Of a stretch of DNA of 64,000 bases, positions 55,529 to 62,721 are shown piece after piece; the stretch's first letter is position 1, and every line of letters starts with the position of its first letter. A model generated the notes under the pieces. That model was not told the DNA's origin. It searched no databases and saw nothing but the letters and a program-made list of their open reading frames with translations. The translations under genes and the position numbers were made by a program. The DNA comes from JAAURB01 sp049647265. Lineage in GTDB: Bacteria; Cyanobacteriota; Cyanobacteriia; Cyanobacteriales; Microcoleaceae. The stretch covers positions 77,359-141,358 of the forward strand of contig JBARXJ010000066.1 in the NCBI GenBank assembly GCA_049647265.1. The letters run 5' to 3'.

Positions 55529-56518
55529 TTAACGTTGAGCTTCGACTAAGGTAGAAGGGGTGACATCAAACACAACTCTAAATGGAACATCTAATTCATT
55601 GCTCAGAACTTGTTCAACAATAGAGACTTCTTGTGGAGTCACAGGATCGGTGGCTCGAACAATCACTAAAACATTAGCGGGTTTACGTCGCCAATCAATT
55701 TCTAAGTCTATCACTTCAATATCCGGTCGATCCACTAAAGAACGAGTAACTAACACTTCTTTAACCGATTTATTGACATTTGCATGGTTGATTAAACGCC
55801 AAAAACTAATCCCGAGTGGTGCAGCGAGCAGCATAATTAACAGTAGAGAAATCCCCCAAGATAAAGTTCTAGCAACTTCACTACTTTTAGCATAACCACC
55901 CAAAACATAAATAATAATACAGGCTAAATTAATACCGATTAAGTTAGTAATATACAGTAATGATGCTCCCATTGCTTCATCCCAACTCCCCTGAGAAAGT
56001 GCCAAACCAATCACACAAACCGGAGGCATTAAAGCCACTGCAATTGCTGTTCCTGGAATAGCATCTCCTAAGGCGGGACGAATCTTAGAATATCCGCTAA
56101 TGCTGCCTGCACAAATTGCAATCAAAAGGTCAATTAAGGTGGGTTCAGTCCGAGATAAAATTTCAGAACCAAAATCTGGGATATTGATAATTAAACCCAG
56201 TAACCCAGAAAAAAGTAGAGAAAGAAGCGTACCGATTGCAATCGAGTTAAAACTGAGTCTTAATAGTTTTACATCTCCTTCTAAGGTTGCAAAAGCCAGT
56301 CCTCTTAGCGGTAACATTAAGGGTGCAATAATCATCGCACCAATAATCACAGCGGCACTATTGATCAGTAAACCCAATGTGGCAATTAAGCAAGAGCTGA
56401 CAGTGAGGACTAAGTAGTTTTGGCTAAGACGTGAATCAATCAATAAAGACTCACGCAGTTTCAAGAAAGGAACTACTCCTAAACCTAAATTTTGAATAAA
56501 TTTCCAGGTTGCTTGCAT
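55529..56518 (-). CDS. DUF389 family membrane protein
   Basis: The 329-residue protein has six to seven membrane helices. The DUF389 (TIGR00341) core is plain: INSAAVIIGAMIIAPLMLPL (about 53-72), then GLAFATLEGDVKLL, and PGTAIAVALMPPVCVIGLAL (about 155-174). After the membrane domain, a soluble C-terminal region (about 240-329) carries VLVTRSLVDRPDIEVIDLEI and LDVPFRVVFDVTPS. The function is not established; some family members are described as putative transporters. It is convergent with the NACHT gene (18 bp between the stops). The ATG is at 56518. Confidence 0.88.
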   Translation of the reverse strand: MQATWKFIQNLGLGVVPFLKLRESLLIDSRLSQNYLVLTVSSCLIATLGLLINSAAVIIGAMIIAPLMLPLRGLAFATLEGDVKLLRLSFNSIAIGTLLSLLFSGLLGLIINIPDFGSEILSRTEPTLIDLLIAICAGSISGYSKIRPALGDAIPGTAIAVALMPPVCVIGLALSQGSWDEAMGASLLYITNLIGINLACIIIYVLGGYAKSSEVARTLSWGISLLLIMLLAAPLGISFWRLINHANVNKSVKEVLVTRSLVDRPDIEVIDLEIDWRRKPANVLVIVRATDPVTPQEVSIVEQVLSNELDVPFRVVFDVTPSTLVEAQR

Positions 56519-56832
56519 ATAAGAATGAGAGTAAAAAAGTAGTAAAAACTAATGTTTTAGCTAGGTTAGAGATATTCTAAACGGAAACCATTAAATTGAC
56601 AACATATTACACTAATCCGAAAGGAATAATTTTTTTTTGAAAACATCGCAACGATTTATGGCTTATTGATGATTCGGAAATACTCTACAATCTATTTTTT
56701 ATTTTTAACGAGAGTCAGAGTTCTGAGGAGATTAGGTATGATTCATTACAAATAAATCACGAATAAAAAAAGCAAAACCTTTAGATTAGTTTTGCCTCCA
56801 CAATTTAGTAAATCTTCTTTATTTCTCAAACC
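56519..56832. other. Intergenic region with a terminator
   Basis: The 314-bp gap separates DUF1206 and DUF389, both leftward. It contains the terminator listed separately (56764-56796), then A/T-rich sequence that probably holds the DUF389 promoter. No gene seen. Confidence 0.5.
56764..56796 (-). terminator. Rho-independent terminator of the DUF1206 gene
   Basis: Read on the minus strand, GCAAAAC pairs with GTTTTGC around a 10-base loop and is followed directly by seven T residues. It lies 37 bases past the DUF1206 stop codon. This is the cleanest intrinsic terminator in the window. Confidence 0.85.
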
Positions 56833-57648
56833 TTAGCTGGAGATGACTTGACGAGAATTAGATCCTGTATCAATTTGACGATATCGAGCTTGGACTCCCA
56901 TATAAATACCATAAGCAATCAAACCCAGTGCTACCAAAGCTAATAGAATTTTACCGAAAGGTTGCTGAGCCAAAGTTTGTAAAACACCATCAAGTCCTCT
57001 GACTTCATCTGCATCAAATTGCCGAGCTGCTTGAATTAGAAAAAAACCAATTAATATAAATACAATTCCTCTAGCTGCAATCCCAATACGGCAAATATTA
57101 ACAATTATTTTTTCTTGCGTAAGATTCAGCTCTTGTAAATCTAATCGTTTACGAAATTTAGTGTGGTAAGCTTTGTAAAGTCGGTAGCACCCTAAGCCGA
57201 TAATAAAAGCACCCATTGTCCCAATCATCCACCGACCGAAAGGCTGTGATAAAATTTGAGCGGTGATATCTTGCTTAGTATTTCCACCTCCAGAACTACT
57301 ACCCGCACCTAAGGCTAATTTAAACGCCGTCCAAGCTAACCCTGTATAAACTAAACCACTCGTAACATAGCCTAAACGTTGAAAGATTCCTTTAAAATCA
57401 GAGCCTTTATTGTCAGGATCATTAACGGCTTGGACGATTCGCCAAATTATATATCCAATTAAGCCAACCCCAATTAAAAGTAATAGTATCTGTCCTAAAG
57501 GTTGAGCCGCAAGGGTTTGTAATGCGCCTTCTGAACCCGTTGTTTTTCCGCCTGTGCTGAAAGCAGCCACCACTGCCAAAACGCCAATGACTCCGTAAAC
57601 AAAGCCTTTGGTGGCATATCCAAATCTTGCTAGTCTTTCAATCCACAT
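56833..57648 (-). CDS. DUF1206 family membrane protein
   Basis: The protein is 271 residues from ATG 57648, chosen because GGAG lies nine bases upstream; a TTG five codons earlier overlaps that site. Three DUF1206 repeats, each a helix pair, start RLARFGYATKGFVYGVIGVL (about 5-24), FQRLGYVTSGLVYTGLAWTA (about 85-104) and ICRIGIAARGIVFILIGFFL (about 180-199). All three end with an AQPxGxILLxL-type helix, as in AAQPLGQILLLLIGVGLIGY. Six membrane helices result. The function is unknown. It is the last gene of a minus-strand pair after the DUF2382-like gene (56 bp between them) and ends at a strong terminator. Confidence 0.9.
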   Translation of the reverse strand: MWIERLARFGYATKGFVYGVIGVLAVVAAFSTGGKTTGSEGALQTLAAQPLGQILLLLIGVGLIGYIIWRIVQAVNDPDNKGSDFKGIFQRLGYVTSGLVYTGLAWTAFKLALGAGSSSGGGNTKQDITAQILSQPFGRWMIGTMGAFIIGLGCYRLYKAYHTKFRKRLDLQELNLTQEKIIVNICRIGIAARGIVFILIGFFLIQAARQFDADEVRGLDGVLQTLAQQPFGKILLALVALGLIAYGIYMGVQARYRQIDTGSNSRQVISS

Positions 57649-57704
57649 TCCTGAGAACTCCAAATTAGTTGTAAAAAATATTATGATTAATAATCCAATT
57701 CAAC

Positions 57705-58490
57705 TTAGATTTGATTCATACTTGTTGTATCAGTACATCGATTAAACATCATTTGATAATCTTGTTGTTGTTGAGAACTACTCACAACTAACTCTATTTT
57801 AATTTTCTGACAGCCATGATTTCTTTGAAGAGAAATTGCTTTTAATATCTCGCTAGCTGCCTCTGGAGTCATAAATTCTCCGTAAACCGTATACTCGTTT
57901 CCATGAGCCGGGTTATCGGATAAAGATGCTCCTTTGATCACATTAGAAGAGAGATCAATTTCGGCTAAACTTTCGGTTTTATCTCCTTGAACCTGCTCAA
58001 CAATTAACTTTTCTTGACGAACGGGTACTTCAATTGTTTTCGTTTCTACAACTTTACGAACAACCACATCCCCAATCTTTTTAGAGGAATGGTTAATCTT
58101 CAGTCGCTCTTCTATTAAACGAATCGTTACTTCATCTAAAGTGGAAGAATTATCCGCTTTTTCATCAAAGGTTTGAGAGATATCACTTGAGTCTTCTAAT
58201 GACTGATTGTCTATCCATTCAAAACTATTGCGAGAATGTTTCTGTAGTTCTTGTCTCATCGTGGCATTCAAACTGACAATAATATAATCTTCGTCTAAAT
58301 TCACTTCTTTAACAGTTTGTCTACTGACTCTGAATAACGGTTTTTCTTGGTCTGGTAATGCAAAAACTATTTGTAGTTTATTATTATCATCTCGAATGAT
58401 ATGTTTAACATTTCCAATTAAATTATTTTGAGTATCATAAACTTTAAGACCGTGAACAGTTTCTTTGTTTGAATAATCCTGTTGATTCAT
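57705..58490 (-). CDS. PRC-barrel/DUF2382-like stress protein
   Basis: The protein is 261 residues from ATG 58490, which has AGG at good spacing; an ATG nine codons earlier has none. A PRC-barrel-like region occupies the start (VHGLKVYDTQNNLIGNVKHI, about 12-31). A DUF2382-like part follows: VTIRLIEERLKINHSSKKIG (about 117-136) and VVRKVVETKTIEVPVRQEKL, a pattern of alternating charged beta or helix segments. The end (EYTVYGEFMTPEAASEILKA) resembles neither. Proteins with these domains are induced by desiccation or osmotic stress in several bacteria; that role is inference here. The PRC/DUF2382 paralogue is encoded 196 bp upstream. Confidence 0.75.
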   Translation of the reverse strand: MNQQDYSNKETVHGLKVYDTQNNLIGNVKHIIRDDNNKLQIVFALPDQEKPLFRVSRQTVKEVNLDEDYIIVSLNATMRQELQKHSRNSFEWIDNQSLEDSSDISQTFDEKADNSSTLDEVTIRLIEERLKINHSSKKIGDVVVRKVVETKTIEVPVRQEKLIVEQVQGDKTESLAEIDLSSNVIKGASLSDNPAHGNEYTVYGEFMTPEAASEILKAISLQRNHGCQKIKIELVVSSSQQQQDYQMMFNRCTDTTSMNQI

Positions 58491-58586
58491 ATTAATTACC
58501 TGCTTGCTTGTATTCATTTATTTTTACGGCTAATTTCAATAAACTTAGTTCTCAAATTTAGCTTTTTTTGCTAAATAAAATGAGAG

Positions 58587-58616
58587 GCTAGGTAGATCAA
58601 ATATGACCCACCTAGC
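58587..58616 (-). terminator. Hairpin terminator of the PRC-barrel gene
   Basis: GCTAGGTAGATCA (58587-58599) and TGACCCACCTAGC (58604-58616) form a 13-position stem with two mismatches and a 4-base loop. Read on the minus strand, TCTCATTTTATTT follows. It is about 70 bases past the gene ending at 58687. Confidence 0.7.
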
Positions 58617-58686
58617 ATCAACTAGCTATTACAATTAAGAGAGCTTAACTTGAAGCTAATTTTTCTCATATCATACTTCTCGCTCA

Positions 58687-59511
58687 TTACCGATTAACAG
58701 TCGGTGTATCATCAGTATCAACTTTTAATTCTTCCCGACGAAGCGTTTCTTCTGCGGTAACAACTTCACGGTCTACTTCTTTACGAACTTTAACTTCTTC
58801 TCTTACGAAAGCTTCTTTCTTAATTTCAGCGGTTTCTTCGTGTACTTCAAACCGTGCAACTTCTTGATTTTGGAAAGCTGCTGTTCCAGGTGCAACGGCT
58901 TGTCCTGCACCACTCGGGGTTGTGCGCTCAACAACAACCCGCTCTTTCTCTATCGGCACTGAAGCTTTAGCCGTTTCAGTTTCTACGACTTTTCCAATTG
59001 TCACATCGCCTGTTTTGCGACGAACTTTATCAGAAACTAACCGTTCTTCGTATAGTTTTAATGCACCATTATCTTGCTCATTGGTTTGATACAAGTTATC
59101 GTCTTCATAACTATAAGTATCAGCAGTATAAGCCGGAGTTGCTGCCGCTTCTGTACGGTATCCAGCACGAACTTGCTCTTCGTAACCGTGGTCAATTACC
59201 ATATCATCGTCGTAAGCGGGAAGTGCTTCAACTTGATCTTTGTCGGTTAAACCTAATGCATAAAGTCTACTATTGTCATAATCTAAACGAGCGCGACCGA
59301 CCGGAAGTAATACCTTCTTACCAAATACCCAAAAACCTGTATCAATTACAATATAACGAATATAACCTGCTTCATCGACTAGAGCGTCATATACAGAACC
59401 TACCTTGTCGTCTGTGGTTCCGGCATACACATCATAACTTTTAAAATCATTTCCCTGAAATAAATCGTCTACATAGTGAGGATAATAATCAGCAATTTTG
59501 TACAAAGCCAT
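58687..59511 (-). CDS. PRC-barrel and DUF2382 domain protein
   Basis: The 274-residue soluble protein starts with a PRC-barrel (about 25-90: DDKVGSVYDALVDEAGYIRY, FWVFGKKVLLPVGRARLDY). A linker rich in Tyr and acidic residues follows. The DUF2382 domain (about 150-265) has LKLYEERLVSDKVRRKTGDV, IGKVVETETAKASVPIEKER and REEVKVRKEVDREVVTAEET, ending in EELKVDTDDT. This combination is the standard cyanobacterial stress-associated PRC/DUF2382 protein. Its biochemical role is unknown. It faces the divergent general-stress gene at 59742, and the 230-bp gap between them should hold both promoters. Confidence 0.88.
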   Translation of the reverse strand: MALYKIADYYPHYVDDLFQGNDFKSYDVYAGTTDDKVGSVYDALVDEAGYIRYIVIDTGFWVFGKKVLLPVGRARLDYDNSRLYALGLTDKDQVEALPAYDDDMVIDHGYEEQVRAGYRTEAAATPAYTADTYSYEDDNLYQTNEQDNGALKLYEERLVSDKVRRKTGDVTIGKVVETETAKASVPIEKERVVVERTTPSGAGQAVAPGTAAFQNQEVARFEVHEETAEIKKEAFVREEVKVRKEVDREVVTAEETLRREELKVDTDDTPTVNR

Positions 59512-59741
59512 AATGATATTTTTTTATTGTATTCTACAGTTACCAATTTGTCATACTAATGGATTAAATGAATCTACCCCATGATATATCTATTTTATCT
59601 ATCACTAGGAGGATGATAAAGGAACTAACTTTAGACAGAATAGGTAAAGATACAAAAATCAAATTTATTGCTTTTCTGATGACTTTTGATAGGAAGCGTA
59701 TGGAAAAGCGAAGTATATAGTTTGTAGGATAGGAAAAACCG

Positions 59742-60458
59742 ATGGCAACCACATATAATACAGTAGAATATAAGCGCGGAATTGGTGCTTTCAAGACCCG
59801 TGGTGAAACAGAGCAAGCTTTACGTCGCCTACATGATGCTGGAATTGATATGAACCGGGTGACAGTGATTGCCCCCGACAGCGATGAGAGAGCGTTTGAT
59901 ACAAACGTTGAGACAGAGTCCCACGGTAATAAAGCCGACGAAGGTGCAACTGCTGGAGCTGTTACGGGTGGTGCCTTAGGAGGAATTACAGGTTTACTGG
60001 TCGGTTTAGGTGCATTAGCCATTCCGGGTATCGGGCCGATTTTATTAGCGGGTGCAGGAGCAACCACTTTAGCCACAACTCTTGCCGGAACAGCCATTGG
60101 TGCAGCGACGGGTGGAATTGTTGGAGCTTTAATTGGTTTAGGTATTCCTGAAGATCAGGCTAAAGTTTATAATAGTCATTTGAAAGACGGTCATTACCTG
60201 GTATTAATTACAGGTGTCCCAGGCGTGATCGATAAAGCTGAAACAATTGTCCGTTCAGAAAATATCCATGACTGGAATGTTTATGATGCGCCCGACGTTG
60301 AGACAGAAATCCAAACTCAGCCGACACAACCTGTGGTTGAACCCCAACCCACAACAACTACAACATCCCCAGCAACGACTGTGGCAACAACTACAACAAC
60401 AGGTGAGCCGCCAGTCGTCATCGTTGATAAGCGCGATGAAAGCTACAGAAGTCATTAG
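59742..60458 (+). CDS. General stress protein (YflT/17M-like) with glycine-zipper region
   Basis: The 238-residue protein has an N-terminal YflT/GSP17M-like domain (IGAFKTRGETEQALRRLHDA, then RVTVIAPDSDERAFD, about 13-50). A long glycine/alanine-rich membrane-interacting segment (about 68-135) contains TAGAVTGGALGGITGLLVGL and GTAIGAATGGIVGALIGLGI, which are glycine-zipper repeats. IPEDQAKVYNSHLKDGHYLV (about 136-155) and a Thr/Pro-rich tail end it. The layout is common in cyanobacteria and linked to general stress, with no known activity. The BON lipoprotein gene follows 44 bp later on the same strand. Confidence 0.82.
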   Translation: MATTYNTVEYKRGIGAFKTRGETEQALRRLHDAGIDMNRVTVIAPDSDERAFDTNVETESHGNKADEGATAGAVTGGALGGITGLLVGLGALAIPGIGPILLAGAGATTLATTLAGTAIGAATGGIVGALIGLGIPEDQAKVYNSHLKDGHYLVLITGVPGVIDKAETIVRSENIHDWNVYDAPDVETEIQTQPTQPVVEPQPTTTTTSPATTVATTTTTGEPPVVIVDKRDESYRSH

Positions 60459-60502
60459 AAATTGTGCGTAATTATTTAAGTTTTTTGGAGGTAAATTTTG
60501 AA

Positions 60503-60970
60503 ATGAATTTGAACAAGTTAGTATTATTCTTAATTGGTGGTGTTGCTGCAATTGGCGCTACTGCCTGCGATGTTGCCCGTACCAGCGCAGATGCACCCAC
60601 ATCTGTTGATGGTGAAGTAGAAGACCCACAACTGGTTGCAGAAACCCAAGAAGACGCTCAAAGTGAGATTCGTCAAGCTCAGCTCGATTCAGATATTCGC
60701 GCTCGCGAGCAGCGTAATGATCTCGTTGGAGATCAACAAGAGCGAACCGATGCAGATTTAGAAAGTGAAGTTCGAGCCAAATTAGAAGCCAATATTCCCG
60801 CCTCTAAACTCACTGTTCAAGCCGAAGAAGGAATTGTAACAGTTGCAGGAACGGTTCCCGACCAAAAGGAATATGATACAATCCCATCTTTAGTTGATGA
60901 AATTCTAGGGGTGAATGGGTTAGTAATGGATAATGTTGAAGTTGTTCCTCCCACAGATATTTCTAACTAA
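60503..60970 (+). CDS. BON-domain lipoprotein
   Basis: The protein is 155 residues from ATG 60503, which has GGAGGT at 60487-60492; a GTG at 60464 opens a longer frame but lacks a site. The signal peptide LVLFLIGGVAAIGATAC ends in a lipobox-like ATAC with Cys 22, so it is probably a lipoprotein, though the residue at -3 is not the usual leucine. A charged, Gln/Asp-rich middle follows. The BON domain (about 85-150) shows DLESEVRAKLEANIPASKLT, VTVAGTVPDQKEYD and LGVNGLVMDNVEVV. BON domains bind membranes and occur in OsmY-type stress proteins. It is encoded with the upstream general-stress gene. Confidence 0.85.
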   Translation: MNLNKLVLFLIGGVAAIGATACDVARTSADAPTSVDGEVEDPQLVAETQEDAQSEIRQAQLDSDIRAREQRNDLVGDQQERTDADLESEVRAKLEANIPASKLTVQAEEGIVTVAGTVPDQKEYDTIPSLVDEILGVNGLVMDNVEVVPPTDISN

Positions 60971-61006
60971 TTTATACTTGCAATAGCGACTTTGCAAATA
61001 TAATAT

Positions 61007-61056
61007 AAATCCGATGTTTTGATGAACAATTAAAGTTCTACATCTCATCGGATTTT
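61007..61056. terminator. Bidirectional terminator between the BON and thiS genes
   Basis: AAATCCGATG (61007-61016) pairs with CATCGGATTT (61046-61055), giving a perfect 10-bp stem with a 29-base loop. Rightward it is followed by TTGT; leftward the arm ends in ATTT. It lies between convergent genes. The long loop weakens the case. Confidence 0.55.
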
Positions 61057-61079
61057 GTCTATTTGATTTGTATTTTAGA

Positions 61080-61295
61080 TTAACCACCCCCTACAATTGT
61101 GACAATTTCTAAAATATCGCCCGATTTGATTTCCGTTTGCTCCCAAAATTGTCGATGGAGAATTTCACCGTTATATTCAATTGCAATCAGTCGAGGATTA
61201 TATCCCATTTTTGCGAGAAAATCAGGGAGTTTTGTGTGTGGATAACAGCTTTGAGTTTCTCCATTAACTTGTAATTGAACCAATTCAGCCATCAT
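61080..61295 (-). CDS. thiS: Sulfur carrier protein ThiS
   Basis: The 71-residue ubiquitin-like protein ends in the thiocarboxylate-forming glycine tail (GDILEIVTIVGGG). The middle LIAIEYNGEILHRQFWEQTE (about 36-55) is typical of ThiS. Its activated C-terminal thiocarboxylate donates sulfur for the thiazole ring of thiamine. The tail has three glycines rather than the usual two. The first or second methionine may be the start. It is encoded 78 bp downstream of thiE on the same strand, a standard cyanobacterial arrangement. Confidence 0.93.
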   Translation of the reverse strand: MMAELVQLQVNGETQSCYPHTKLPDFLAKMGYNPRLIAIEYNGEILHRQFWEQTEIKSGDILEIVTIVGGG

Positions 61296-61373
61296 GATTT
61301 TATCTGTTATTCGTCCGAATTCATTTATTCTTTGTTGTGAGTCTATATAGCAAAATTGCTCGTTAAGGATTCC

Positions 61374-62465
61374 CTATTCCCGACTCCCTACCTTAGGTAA
61401 AACATTATAGTTTCTCAAAGTCTGAATTCGATTCAGTTGAGACAAGAAATATTGAGTCACCAGAGTCGGTTGTTCCGCTTCCATAATGGCACGCACCACT
61501 GCAATTCGTTCGCCGCCTGCCGACATCACATTATCAAAATTATTCATATCAATTCCTCCAATAGCAAACCAAGGAATCGGAGAATTTTCAGCCGCATGAC
61601 GAATATAGTCTAAGCCAGCAGCGGCTTTTCCGGCTTTTGTTGGCGTTTCATAAACCGGCCCAACTCCAATATAGTCCGCCCCTTCATCAATCGCCCGTTG
61701 CATTTCTTCTGGATTGCTGGTAGAACGACCAATAATACTATGAGGCCCTAACAGTTGCCGTGCCAAAGCAATGGGAATATCCCGCTGTCCTAAATGAACC
61801 CCATCCGCATCGACCGCGATCGCAATATCAACCCGATCATTCATAATAAATAAAGCATCATAGCGGTGGCAGAGTTGACACAAGCGTTGAGCCGTTTGTA
61901 AGCGATCTACATCATCAGCCTGTTTATCCCGATATTGAACCAGCTTTAAGCCGCCTTGTAATGCCGCTTCAACGATATTTAACATCCGTTCTGAGGGAGA
62001 AGTAACCAGATACAGATGAGAGCTGTCTAGGAGTTGATACCGTTGATAAGCCAGTAACTCACTTTCCAGGGCATAGACACGATAACGCATTTGTTTAAAA
62101 GCTGCTCCCATTTCAGATTGATAAATTTTGCCGTATTCTTCTAACACCCGCATCGCTTCTTCAATCCGACAAAAATTGGCTTGTAATACCTGTTCAAGTC
62201 CAGATCTGTGTTGTTCTTGAGGATGAGTCAGTTCTGTTCCGGGGTCTCCGGGTGTATTACGAGAATGGCGTAATTCTAAGGTATGCCAACTGGCTAATTC
62301 TTGCCGCAGCATTTTACATTCTTCGGCCAGTGGACTACTATTGAGGCCAAACCGACACCATTCTTCAATAATACGGAGTCCTTCGCGGGCGCGATCTAAA
62401 TTCGCATCTAAAATACGGCAAAGTGCAGGCTGTACCTGTTTATTCCAACTCTGTTGATCCCCCAT
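61374..62465 (-). CDS. thiE: Thiamine-phosphate synthase, cyanobacterial long form
   Basis: The protein is 363 residues from ATG 62465, taken because AGAGG lies just upstream; a longer frame to 62510 adds 15 residues without support. The C-terminal half (about 155-363) is the ThiE TIM barrel: HLYLVTSPSERML, LVQYRDKQADDVDRLQTAQR (pyrophosphate side), IMNDRVDIAIAVDADGVHLG and YIGVGPVYETPTKAGKAAAG. The N-terminal 150 residues (ILDANLDRAREGLRIIEEWC, and later RIEEAMRVLEEYGKI) are the extra helical domain of plant- and cyanobacterial-type long ThiE. It joins the thiazole and pyrimidine phosphates to thiamine phosphate. thiS follows. Confidence 0.94.
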   Translation of the reverse strand: MGDQQSWNKQVQPALCRILDANLDRAREGLRIIEEWCRFGLNSSPLAEECKMLRQELASWHTLELRHSRNTPGDPGTELTHPQEQHRSGLEQVLQANFCRIEEAMRVLEEYGKIYQSEMGAAFKQMRYRVYALESELLAYQRYQLLDSSHLYLVTSPSERMLNIVEAALQGGLKLVQYRDKQADDVDRLQTAQRLCQLCHRYDALFIMNDRVDIAIAVDADGVHLGQRDIPIALARQLLGPHSIIGRSTSNPEEMQRAIDEGADYIGVGPVYETPTKAGKAAAGLDYIRHAAENSPIPWFAIGGIDMNNFDNVMSAGGERIAVVRAIMEAEQPTLVTQYFLSQLNRIQTLRNYNVLPKVGSRE

Positions 62466-62721
62466 AGATCCTCTCTTAATCCTAGTTACACCGATACAGC
62501 GTAGCAGCAAGGGAACAAAATTGAGTATATCAATCTTTGATTCGTTATTCCTAAATGGCAGATTTTAGCGCGTGATTATGACTTTGAACCCAATTGTCCT
62601 ACGTATTTCCTCTTAAGAAGATCATTTCAAGCAGGATAATTATCGATTACCTCAGTACCGGGGAACTCTAATAGTAATGAGTTGACTATCCTGATTAAAA
62701 CTGAATTTCTTCTTAACACAC

